A stretch of 24,072 nt of DNA from an uncultured Faecalibacterium sp. (lineage in GTDB: Bacteria; Bacillota; Clostridia; Oscillospirales; Ruminococcaceae), in assembly GCA_900772565.1 (NCBI GenBank), contig CAAHET010000027.1, positions 1 through 24,072 on the forward strand. The letters are read 5' to 3'. Below are positions 14,733 through 22,597 of the stretch, piece after piece. The translations under genes and the position numbers were made by a program. The notes beneath the pieces are model-generated. The model saw only the letters and a list, made by a program, of their open reading frames with translations. It had not been told where the DNA came from and ran no database searches. Positions within the stretch are counted from its first letter, which is position 1. Each line of letters opens with the position of its first letter.

Positions 14733-17700
14733 TTACTCCGGGGCTTTCATGCTTTCCACCATGCTGATGCGCCGGACGTGCCGCCGCATGACAAAGCAGA
14801 CCACCACGGTAAACACCATGGTCAGCGCCACCGCCAGCAGGTAGCTGCGGGGGGCGATGGTGCGGATGAACATGAGCTGATCCATCTCCACGGTCAGGAT
14901 GATGAACTTGTGCAGCGGCACACCCAGCGCCAGACCCACGCCGGAGCCGATGAGTGCCAGCAGCTCGATCTCGCGGAAGATGTAGCGGTACACCTCCTGA
15001 TCGTAGAAGCCCAGCACCTTGATGGTCGCCAGCTCCTTTTTGCGCTCCCCAAGGTTGACGCTGATCAGGTTATACAGCACCACAGCCGCCAGCGCCGCCG
15101 CGCAGATGATGATCAGCACCACCACATAGCCCAGACTGACGATGAGGTTATCGAACAGCTCGGTGGTATCCTCGGTAAAGCTGATGCTGCTGACATAGTT
15201 GCAGGCCAGCAGGTCGGTGCGCAGGGCGTTGTACCCGGCAGCATCGGTGCAGGTAGTCTGTCCGTAGACCGTGTTCCACGGGATATCCTCCGTACCCAGC
15301 AGGCTTTCCAGCTGTGCGCGGGGGAGGTACAGCCGGGTGAACATATAGTTTTCGGTAATGCCGGTCAGGGTCAGCTCCACCCGGATACCCTCGGTGTTCT
15401 CCACCCAGAAGGTATCGCCGGTGTGCAGACCCAGATTCTCGGCGGTCTTTTCGGTCAGGATGGCGCTGCCGCTGTCAAAGCTGATGGCCTTGTGCCCCTT
15501 GCGGGTGCGGAAGGTGACGTAGCGGGTCAGGTCGCTGTCCTTGGCGGCAGCCACAATGCTCACGCTGGCACTTTCACCTTCGGCATTGTAGATGGTGGTG
15601 GATTTGGTATACACCGCGCCCCAGTTTTGCACGGCACTGTTGCTGTCCAGCTCCTCTGCCAGCCCCTGCTCCATGGTCAGGGCTTTGGGGTCGCTGAGGG
15701 TGATGGACATATCGTTGTGGGTCAGCTCGGTGGACTGCTTTGTGACGATGGGCAGCAGGGAATCCTGAATGCCGAAACCAATCAGCAGCAGCGCGGTGCA
15801 TCCCGCCACGCCCAGCACGGTCATGAAGAACCGCTTTTTATACCGGAACAGGTTGCGGGCAGTGGTCTTTTGGGAGAAGGACATCCGCTGCCACAGCGGG
15901 GTGATGCGCTCCATCAGGATACGCTTGCCCGCCACCGGGGCCCGGGGCAGCAGCAAAGCTGCGGTCTTTTCGGCCAGACTGGAACGGCAGGCGAACCATG
16001 TGGCAAAGCCGATGACGGCGGCGCTGATACCCACGCTGGCAGCTGCCATGCCCGGGTAGAAGTGCAGGGTGAAGGTGGGCAGGCTGAACACCATCTGATA
16101 GGCGTTCCAGATAATGACCGGGAAGATGACAAAGCCCACCACCATGCCGACGATGCTGCCCAGAATGGTGGCAAGCAGGGCGTAGAACAGGTACTTGCCC
16201 GCGATGCTGAAATTGGAGTAGCCCAGCGCCTTTAAGGTGCCCATTTGCAGGCGGTTCTCGTCCACCATACGGGTCATGGTGGTAGTAGCCACCAGCGCCG
16301 CCACAAGGAAGAAGAACACCGGGAACACCCGGGCAATGGCGTCCATGCGGTCGGCGTACTGGGCAAAGGTGACGCAGCTCATGGTAGAGGTGCGGTCCAG
16401 CACATACCACTCGCCTTTTTTGATTTGGCTCACTTGTTCCTCGGCGTCGTTCAGCTGGGCAAGGCCATCTGCCAGTTTCTGCTCTGCCTCGGCTTTCTGG
16501 CTCTCGAACTCGGTGCGGGATTCTTCCAGCTGGGTCTGCCCGGCGTTATACTCTGCCCAGCCCTCTTCCAGCTGCTTTTGTGCAGCATCGAACTGAGTGT
16601 AGGCGCTGGCGGTGCCGGTGGTCAGCTGCAACTGCCCCCGCAAAAGCTGCAATTTCATCTTGCGCAGCGCGGCCTTGGCTTCGGTCACCAGCTGGTCGTT
16701 GGAGAGGCTCGGCGAGGAGATAAGTCCCTGCTTGTACATCTGCCGCTTGCCCGCGTCCAGCTGCTGCTGATAGCCTTGCAGCTGGTTATAGATGTTGTCG
16801 TAAGCGGCCTGCGCCTTGGCCAGTGCATCCCGCAGTTCAATGTAATCCTCGTCCTCCGGCTCGGCTTCGTCCAGCGCCTTTTCGGCGTTGCGCAGGGCGG
16901 CTTCCGCGTAGGTCAGCAAGGGGTCTGCCACCTTTTTCAGGTTGACCAGCAGTTCAATTTGCTGTAACTGTTCCTCGAATTCCAGCACCTGCGCTTCGCT
17001 GGTCACCAGCTTGTCGGCACCGCTCTGCATGGTGTCCGGCAGCGCGGCTTTCTGGGCGGCAAGCTCCTTTTCCCCGGCTTCCAGCTGCGCCTTAGCGGCA
17101 TCCAGCTGCTGCTGCGCGTCTGCCAGCTTTTCCTCGGCTTCGGCGAACTGACGCTCTGCTTCGGCCTTCTGGCTGTCGTACTCTGCGCGCGCTTCGGTCA
17201 GCTTGTCGTTGGCGTTGTCCATCAGCTCTTCCCGCCGGGCGGTGCACTGCACGCTCTGGATGGCTTTGAGCTTTTCGGCTACGGCATCCACTGCGGCCTG
17301 ATATTCATCCGAATAATTATCATACAGCCCGGCGTTTTCCGCTTTGATATAGCACACCGTATAATAATCTGCGGTCAAAGTGCCCTCCGGCACAAACAGG
17401 ATGCAGTCCAGCTGGCCATCGCCCACGGTGCTGCTCTCGGAATCGGTGGAAAAATGCAGCGGGTCCTGCACCGTGCCCACCACCGTGAACACCCGCCCGC
17501 TGACTCCCTCGGTCTCTTCCGGCAGGGTCAATTGGGTGCCCAGTTCCACCGGGCTGCCGTGGCCCATCACATGCACCACGCACTCCCCGGCTGCTTCCGG
17601 CATCCGGCCGGACAGCAGCACCGGGCGGTTCATGTTCTCCGGCGTATCGGCCTGCGGGTTGGCGGGCAGCTGGTACAGCCGCGCCACGGTGGTCTGCTCG

Positions 17701-18008
17701 TCCCCTGTCCAGTGGCCTTCCACGTCCTGATACTTCACCGCCTGCACGGCGTCTACCCCGTCCACAGCGGCAATGGCGTCGATATCGCCCTGACTGAGAC
17801 CAAGGGTGGACAGCACCCGCAGGTCGAACACATTCTGCTGCACGTAGTACTTCTGGGCCGCAGTGCGCATATCGGGGGCAATGCACATCAGGCCGGTAAG
17901 CATCATCACCCCCAGCGCCACGATGCCAAACAGGGACACCACCCGGCTGATGCTGCTTTTCATCTCGCGCAGGATATTTTTGCGGTAACTTTTCTGCACA
18001 GTACTCAC
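14733..18008 (-). CDS. ABC transporter permease, FtsX/MacB-like, with long coiled coils
   Basis: This very large permease (about 1,091 residues) carries two FtsX-type membrane modules. Helices are predicted by eye near 24-45, 560-580, 607-632, 653-676, 728-748 and three more in the last 120 residues. Between the first and second helices is an extracytoplasmic region of about 515 residues. Its second half is rich in heptad-like Glu/Lys/Ala/Gln repeats (about 262-325, 366-425, 475-530), for example EAEEKLADAQQQLDAAKAQL, and should form long coiled coils. The GTG at 18008 overlaps the TGA of the ATPase gene as GTGA; GTG 18011 is an alternative. Together they should form a mechanotransmission-type exporter. 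Possible roles include peptide resistance, lipoprotein release or control of wall hydrolases; the sequence does not decide. Confidence 0.88.
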   Translation of the reverse strand: MSTVQKSYRKNILREMKSSISRVVSLFGIVALGVMMLTGLMCIAPDMRTAAQKYYVQQNVFDLRVLSTLGLSQGDIDAIAAVDGVDAVQAVKYQDVEGHWTGDEQTTVARLYQLPANPQADTPENMNRPVLLSGRMPEAAGECVVHVMGHGSPVELGTQLTLPEETEGVSGRVFTVVGTVQDPLHFSTDSESSTVGDGQLDCILFVPEGTLTADYYTVCYIKAENAGLYDNYSDEYQAAVDAVAEKLKAIQSVQCTARREELMDNANDKLTEARAEYDSQKAEAERQFAEAEEKLADAQQQLDAAKAQLEAGEKELAAQKAALPDTMQSGADKLVTSEAQVLEFEEQLQQIELLVNLKKVADPLLTYAEAALRNAEKALDEAEPEDEDYIELRDALAKAQAAYDNIYNQLQGYQQQLDAGKRQMYKQGLISSPSLSNDQLVTEAKAALRKMKLQLLRGQLQLTTGTASAYTQFDAAQKQLEEGWAEYNAGQTQLEESRTEFESQKAEAEQKLADGLAQLNDAEEQVSQIKKGEWYVLDRTSTMSCVTFAQYADRMDAIARVFPVFFFLVAALVATTTMTRMVDENRLQMGTLKALGYSNFSIAGKYLFYALLATILGSIVGMVVGFVIFPVIIWNAYQMVFSLPTFTLHFYPGMAAASVGISAAVIGFATWFACRSSLAEKTAALLLPRAPVAGKRILMERITPLWQRMSFSQKTTARNLFRYKKRFFMTVLGVAGCTALLLIGFGIQDSLLPIVTKQSTELTHNDMSITLSDPKALTMEQGLAEELDSNSAVQNWGAVYTKSTTIYNAEGESASVSIVAAAKDSDLTRYVTFRTRKGHKAISFDSGSAILTEKTAENLGLHTGDTFWVENTEGIRVELTLTGITENYMFTRLYLPRAQLESLLGTEDIPWNTVYGQTTCTDAAGYNALRTDLLACNYVSSISFTEDTTELFDNLIVSLGYVVVLIIICAAALAAVVLYNLISVNLGERKKELATIKVLGFYDQEVYRYIFREIELLALIGSGVGLALGVPLHKFIILTVEMDQLMFIRTIAPRSYLLAVALTMVFTVVVCFVMRRHVRRISMVESMKAPE

Positions 18009-18709
18009 CACTCGATCTGTTCCACCGGCACCGGGTGCTCGTTGACCTGATTGGACACGATGCGGCCGCTGCGCACCTGAATGATGCGGTCAGCCATACC
18101 GGTCAGTGCCGTGTTGTGGGTAATAACAATGACGGTGCGTCCGGTCTTGCGGCAGGTATCCTGCAAAAGACCCAGCACCTGCTTGCCGGTGCGGTAGTCC
18201 AGCGCACCGGTGGGCTCGTCGCAGAGCAGCAGCTTGGGGTTTTTGGCCAGTGCGCGGGCAATGGACACCCGCTGCTGCTCGCCGCCGGAAAGCTGCGCTG
18301 GGAAGTTGTTCAGCCGCTCGCCCAGACCCACGCTACGCAAAGTCTCGGCGGGGTCCAGCGGGTCGCGGCAGATCTCGCTGGCAAGCTCCACGTTTTCCAG
18401 CGCGGTCAGGTTCTGCACCAGATTGTAGAACTGGAACACAAAGCCCACATTATACCGGCGGTAGGTGGTCAGCTCCCCGGCCGAAAAGCGGCTCACGTTG
18501 CGGCCGTCCAGCCAGACATTGCCCTCGTCGCAGTTATCCATGCCGCCCAGAATGTTCAGCAGGGTGGTCTTGCCCGCGCCGGAGGGCCCCACAATGATGC
18601 AGAACTCGCCCTTGTCCACATAGAAATTCAAATGGTCGGCGGCAGCGATCTTCACACTGCCGGTCTGGTAATATTTACAGACATCCTCAAACTCCACAAA
18701 ATGCTCCAT
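18005..18709 (-). CDS. ABC transporter ATP-binding protein (MacB/LolD family)
   Basis: This is the cytoplasmic ATPase of the exporter whose permease follows with a 4-base overlap. The 234-residue protein has Walker A GPSGAGKT (41-48), Q-loop glutamine 93 in FVFQFYNLV, signature [15 protein letters not shown] (140-154), Walker [13 protein letters not shown] (160-171) and H-loop histidine 198 in VITHN. The [21 protein letters not shown] stretch in parts and the DEPTGALD form are typical of the MacB/LolD/FtsE branch, which drives non-canonical permeases rather than translocating through a pore. ATG 18709 has AAAGGA 8 bases upstream. A promoter candidate with a palindrome in its spacer lies just ahead, so the pair is probably a regulated two-gene operon. 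No two-component gene pair adjoins it. Confidence 0.94.
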   Translation of the reverse strand: MEHFVEFEDVCKYYQTGSVKIAAADHLNFYVDKGEFCIIVGPSGAGKTTLLNILGGMDNCDEGNVWLDGRNVSRFSAGELTTYRRYNVGFVFQFYNLVQNLTALENVELASEICRDPLDPAETLRSVGLGERLNNFPAQLSGGEQQRVSIARALAKNPKLLLCDEPTGALDYRTGKQVLGLLQDTCRKTGRTVIVITHNTALTGMADRIIQVRSGRIVSNQVNEHPVPVEQIEW

Positions 18710-18751
18710 GGCGTTTTTCCTTTCTGTCAGAATACAAAGTATTTCAACTTA

Positions 18752-18781
18752 AATATAGCATAAACCCATCGGGTTTTGCAA
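18752..18781 (-). promoter_or_regulatory. Candidate promoter and operator of the ABC exporter operon
   Basis: On the minus strand TTGCAA (18781-18776), an 18-base spacer and TATATT (18757-18752) form a plausible promoter. A perfect inverted repeat AAACCC-GAT-GGGTTT (18776-18762) fills the spacer, an ideal place for a repressor or MerR-like activator. No regulator gene is seen nearby. Confidence 0.45.
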
Positions 18782-18831
18782 AGCCCCCGGCACGAATTTT
18801 CAAAAACTTAACAGACAACGCCATAAAATGT

Positions 18832-18871
18832 AAAAAAGGACACCAGAGCGACCACAGACGCTCTGATGTCC
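18832..18871 (-). terminator. Rho-independent terminator of the esterase gene
   Basis: Minus strand GGACATCAGAGCG (18871-18859) pairs with CGCTCTGGTGTCC (18850-18838) apart from one mismatch, followed by TTTTTT (18837-18832). It resembles the leuB terminator hairpin, with compensating changes in the stem. It is 50 bases after the esterase stop. Confidence 0.85.
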
Positions 18872-18920
18872 CGAAAAATACCAAATGATGGTTCCGCTCT
18901 TTGTGCTGCGGCTCGGCGGC

Positions 18921-20831
18921 TTATTTTGCAGCGTACCAATCTGCGCTGGGCTGATACTGCCCAGCAGTCACGGCAGTGCCCTGATAGTACAACGTACCAT
19001 CTGCACTGCGGCTATAACGAGAGAAGAATTCGTTCCAGATGGCAACACTCTCCTCCTGCAGGTAAACGTGAGGGGTATCTTTGACCACGGTGTACTGCAC
19101 CAACGGCACGTTTCCGCCCATAAAGCTCTTCGTCACAAAAGCTCCGTTGTAAGAGGTACTCTCTACAACAGCTGCCTCGTTTGTGGCATTGTGCGCATTC
19201 CAACCCTGAAGCGCCTTCACCGTTCCATTGTCCTCCACCAACTCTGCCACGCCTGCCGAGTCGTACTCGCCCAGAAATGCCCATGTCGGCAGCAGAACTG
19301 CGGGGTCAAGCTCCGGCAGCGGGGCAAACATATAGCCGACCGGAGCAATAGCAGCAAACCGGCTTGCATAGCGGCAGGCGGTAGCCCAAGTCATCAGGCT
19401 GCCGTTGGAGTGACCGGTGGCATACACACGGGTGGTGTCTATGCTGTAATCCTGCTCCATGCGGTCCAGCAGACTGTTGATAAACTCCAGATCCACACTG
19501 GGGTCAATGTCCTTACCAGCCATTGCAGCAAAGGGACCTGCCAACCACATGGCAGTGGGAATATTGCCCATCAGGTCTGCAGGACGCACCAAACCCTGTG
19601 CAAACACCACGATGAAGCCATTCTGCTCTGCTACCTCGTACCAACGAGATTCCTCTGCAATGGCATACATGGAAGCGGTGTAGCCGTGCATCACCAACAC
19701 CAGCGGCACCTTTTTGCTGCCGGTGTAGGTAGACGGAACATAGACCATCCAGCGGCGCAACTCGCCGTTGACCCACTCCTCGTGAATATCAAAACCACGC
19801 CGGGTAAAGTCCTCTGCCTTTGCAACGCGACCCGGCAGCTGCAGCGCCATAAAGCGCTTGAACTGACCAGAGAACTTTTCCCAAATGGCAGACGGGCACT
19901 GTGCCTTTTCCGTGACCCACACCTCAGCTGCAGAGCCTACGCGGCTGCTGACATACACACCGTTCCCCTTTGCTACAGCCTGATTGGCCTTCAGATAGAA
20001 ATCCAGCACGGCCTTATTAGCAGAATCGACCTTGGAGCGGATAAACCAGACAGGGGTATCCACCGTCTTTGCCGCAATGGCTTCCTCCTGCACGCCGCGA
20101 GTGGAGTCGCCGGGGAAGGGCAGCACATACTGACCACCCACTGCCTCTAATGAGGCTGCCGGAACCTCAGTGGCGTCCACAGCGCAGATGGAACTGAAAT
20201 CGCTTGCCCAACGGGCACCAAACAGCAAGGCGGCTGCGCCACCCTCCTTATAGCCCACCAGTGCAGTGTGGGACTTATCCATGGAGAAGGCACCAGACAG
20301 CTTAACGCTCTTCTTGCGCATCAGCTGATACAGTGCGTCCAGCGCTGCTGCGTCATCGCGCCCGGTAGTGCTCAGGGACAAGTTCCAGCTACCGCCGTTC
20401 TCAGGGCCGAAGAATGCAACGCCGATTTTATTTTTGCTGGCCACTGTGCGCCACATACGTCCGGTGACCGTACCGGAAAAATCTTTTGCAGTGGTGTTAT
20501 CTGGGGTCAGCACAATGATTGCCGGTGCCCAAGGATCCATGCCGTCCGGCAGATAGTAGGTAGCAGCACCAACATTCTGTCCGCCTGCCGTTACCTGCAC
20601 GTCATGGAACAGACCCACATTCACATTCAAATACGGATTCTCCGGATCATAGGCAAAGGTCTTGCCATCGCTCAGACCCATAGCAGCGGTCTTGCGATCC
20701 ACAGTGGTGTACAAACTTCCGTTGGTCTGATCCGGCTCCGTGCTCGCAGCCAAAGCCGAGGGTGCCATAGCTGCTACAGTAGTGCCCAGTGCTGTGGCAG
20801 CGGAAAGCTTCATAAAATCGCGCCGTTTCAT
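18921..20831 (-). CDS. Exported PHB-depolymerase-like esterase with an inactive hydrolase-like N-domain
   Basis: This is a 636-residue secreted enzyme. The signal MKRRDFMKLSAATALG, a hydrophobic run and SALAAS fit a twin-arginine (Tat) signal. Residues about 365-600 match the PHB depolymerase/feruloyl esterase group of alpha/beta hydrolases: VMHGYTA (380-386, oxyanion region), nucleophile serine 475 in GHSNG, probable aspartate 524 in LGEYDSAG and histidine 588 in DTPHVY. Residues about 75-340 also look like an alpha/beta hydrolase fold, but where the nucleophile is expected the text reads GYKEGG (193-198), without serine. ATG 20831 is chosen because AAGGAG lies 8 bases upstream and it begins the RR signal. 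A GTG at 20924, in frame and with AGGAAGG before it, would add 31 basic residues. Substrate unknown; ester-linked polysaccharide or polyester is plausible. Confidence 0.85.
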   Translation of the reverse strand: MKRRDFMKLSAATALGTTVAAMAPSALAASTEPDQTNGSLYTTVDRKTAAMGLSDGKTFAYDPENPYLNVNVGLFHDVQVTAGGQNVGAATYYLPDGMDPWAPAIIVLTPDNTTAKDFSGTVTGRMWRTVASKNKIGVAFFGPENGGSWNLSLSTTGRDDAAALDALYQLMRKKSVKLSGAFSMDKSHTALVGYKEGGAAALLFGARWASDFSSICAVDATEVPAASLEAVGGQYVLPFPGDSTRGVQEEAIAAKTVDTPVWFIRSKVDSANKAVLDFYLKANQAVAKGNGVYVSSRVGSAAEVWVTEKAQCPSAIWEKFSGQFKRFMALQLPGRVAKAEDFTRRGFDIHEEWVNGELRRWMVYVPSTYTGSKKVPLVLVMHGYTASMYAIAEESRWYEVAEQNGFIVVFAQGLVRPADLMGNIPTAMWLAGPFAAMAGKDIDPSVDLEFINSLLDRMEQDYSIDTTRVYATGHSNGSLMTWATACRYASRFAAIAPVGYMFAPLPELDPAVLLPTWAFLGEYDSAGVAELVEDNGTVKALQGWNAHNATNEAAVVESTSYNGAFVTKSFMGGNVPLVQYTVVKDTPHVYLQEESVAIWNEFFSRYSRSADGTLYYQGTAVTAGQYQPSADWYAAK

Positions 20832-20956
20832 ATTGTTTTCTCCTTCTTGTACGTGTCTGCGTACTTTGTTGTGCCCAGCTTTGAAGGCCGGACTCGCTTG
20901 CTTTTTCTCCGACTTTTTCTTCACAGCAGGTGCCTTCCTGCTTCAATCTTGTACAA

Positions 20957-20985
20957 AGAATACCATTTATATCACGATTTGTAAA
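20957..20985 (-). promoter_or_regulatory. Probable promoter of the esterase gene
   Basis: TTTACA (20985-20980), a 17-base spacer and TATTCT (20962-20957) on the minus strand. Transcription would start near 20950, about 120 bases before the preferred ATG and about 26 before the alternative GTG. Confidence 0.6.
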
Positions 20986-21114
20986 TAGTATTTAGTGCTT
21001 TTTGTTACAATTAATATATTAGTATATTATTTTTTGTGAAAAGAGCTGATCAGCGAAAGCACCCTATAACGTTGCTGTTTTTCATGATACACTTCCTTTT
21101 CTCTATGAAAGCGC

Positions 21115-21147
21115 AAAAAGCCCCTGCACGCAGGGTGCAGGGGCTTT
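21115..21147 (-). terminator. Rho-independent terminator of the PRPP synthetase gene
   Basis: AAAGCCCCTGCA and TGCAGGGGCTTT (21136-21147 with 21117-21128) form a perfect 12-bp stem with a 7-base loop. On the minus strand it runs into a T-run. It lies 12 bases after the gene's stop. Confidence 0.9.
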
Positions 21148-21158
21148 GGAACAGCTTT

Positions 21159-22301
21159 TTACTTGCGGTTTGCCAGCAGGTTCTCGATCTTCTTCAGGGG
21201 ATCGATGATGCTGGAAACGGACATATCGTGGTTCAGTGCCACCACAAAGTAGGCAGCGTACTTGGACACGTCCACGTCCACATACCAGTCACGGGTCAGC
21301 AGCTCGGGCATACGGTAGGTCAGGTTGGTGCCCACAACGTAGGTCAGGGTGCCGTCTGCCACAGCCTTGTCGAACTTGTCCAGACCGCTGGTGAACAGGG
21401 GGAAGGTGGCGTTGGCGATGATGTTGGCAGCGCCGCGCTCCTTCAGGTTGCTGGCGACCTCCAGCATGCTCTCGCCGGAAGCAATGATATCGTCCGCGAT
21501 AAAGACGGTCTTGCCCTCCACGCTCTCGCCCAGATACTCATGGGCAACGATGGGGTTGCGGCCGTTCACCACGCGGGTGTAGTCGCGGCGCTTGTAGAAC
21601 ATACCAAGGTTGCAGCCCAGCACGCTGGAGAAGTACATGTTGCGGTTCATAGCACCCTCGTCCGGGCTGACCACGGTGAACTTCTCCTTGTCGAAGGACA
21701 GGGTGGGATCCTTCTTCAGCAGGCTCTTGAGCACCTGATAGGTGGGCATGGCATTATCAAAGCTCATCAGGGGCACTGCGTTCTGAACGCGGGGGTCGTG
21801 TGCATCAAAGGTGATGATGTTGCGCACGCCCATGGTCTGCAGCTCCTGCAGCGCCACAGCGCAGTCCAGGCTCTCGCGCACCACGCGGCGGTGCTGACGG
21901 CCGCCGTACAGGCTGGGCATAATAACGGAAACGCGGTGTGCCTTACCGGCCACAGCCTGGATCAGACGCTTCAGGTTTGCAAAGTGATCGTCCGGGGACA
22001 TGTGGTTCTCGTAGTTGAACAGCTTGTAGGTGACGCTATAATTGCCCGGGTCCACCACGATAAAGATATCGTCGCCGCGGACAGACTCCTTGACCAGACC
22101 CTTGGCATCGCCACTCTGGAAGCGGGGGCAGTCGCAGGAAATAATGAAGGTGTCTTTTTCAATTCCGGCAGCCTTTGCCCAACGGACAAGGTGCTTGTCG
22201 ATCAGGCCGGTCAGCTCCTCGGCACCGGGGCAGGCGATCAGCCGCATATCCGCCACACTGGGCTGCTCAAAGAAGGACTTAGGGGAAATTTCAATAGACA
22301 T
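21159..22301 (-). CDS. prs: Ribose-phosphate diphosphokinase-like protein (PRPP synthetase)
   Basis: PRPP synthetase transfers pyrophosphate from ATP to ribose 5-phosphate, feeding purine, pyrimidine, histidine and tryptophan synthesis. At 380 residues it is clearly longer than the usual 310-320 and diverged, but the key blocks are in order. These are FQSGDAKGLVKESVRGDDIFIV (61-82 in part), GGRQHRR (133-139, where classical enzymes read YARQDRK), FDAHDPRVQ with histidine 168, YKRRDY (236-241) for the catalytic flexible loop, and the PRPP loop VFIADDIIASGES (266-278, classically VDDMIDTGGT). ATG 22301 has AAGGAG 10 bases upstream; a GTG two codons earlier is too close at 4 bases. It is monocistronic, with its own terminator. 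A regulatory PRPP-binding paralogue is the main alternative; a second classical prs elsewhere in the genome would bear on this. Confidence 0.85.
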   Translation of the reverse strand: MSIEISPKSFFEQPSVADMRLIACPGAEELTGLIDKHLVRWAKAAGIEKDTFIISCDCPRFQSGDAKGLVKESVRGDDIFIVVDPGNYSVTYKLFNYENHMSPDDHFANLKRLIQAVAGKAHRVSVIMPSLYGGRQHRRVVRESLDCAVALQELQTMGVRNIITFDAHDPRVQNAVPLMSFDNAMPTYQVLKSLLKKDPTLSFDKEKFTVVSPDEGAMNRNMYFSSVLGCNLGMFYKRRDYTRVVNGRNPIVAHEYLGESVEGKTVFIADDIIASGESMLEVASNLKERGAANIIANATFPLFTSGLDKFDKAVADGTLTYVVGTNLTYRMPELLTRDWYVDVDVSKYAAYFVVALNHDMSVSSIIDPLKKIENLLANRK

Positions 22302-22367
22302 AGTCACATAACTCCTTATTGCTGTTTACCATCCGTACCATGCACACAAGTGCGCATATCTGGTTTT

Positions 22368-22376
22368 ATTTTATCA
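22368..22376 (-). promoter_or_regulatory. Candidate extended -10 promoter of prs
   Basis: The minus strand reads TGATAAAAT, a TGn extended motif plus TAAAAT (22373-22368), 67 bases ahead of the ATG. No good -35 is seen at the right distance, so this is tentative. Confidence 0.4.
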
Positions 22377-22597
22377 CATTTTGTCGATTGTTCCATATCA
22401 ATTTGTTTCATGTGTCGATTTTCTGCGCCTTGCACAGCTGTTTTTCTTTTTCCTTCAAGAGAATGTGAGTTTCTTACAAAAACACGACCAAACCTTTACC
22501 GTTTCTCAAAGTTTATCTGATTTTTGAGGAAAAGTAAGACTTTTCTCATCGCAGCAGTAAACACCTTGGAGCGTCCCCGCGCACCTTTTTATAATGT

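Noticed and set aside
20647..20946. Overlapping small frame at the start of the esterase gene
   Set aside because: It starts at TTG without a ribosome site, runs in another frame through the signal-peptide coding region and shows no domain.
22525..22560. Hairpin AAAAGT/ACTTTT downstream of the HD-GYP gene as a terminator
   Set aside because: The stem is short and AT-rich with a bulge, and on the minus strand it is followed by A residues rather than T residues.
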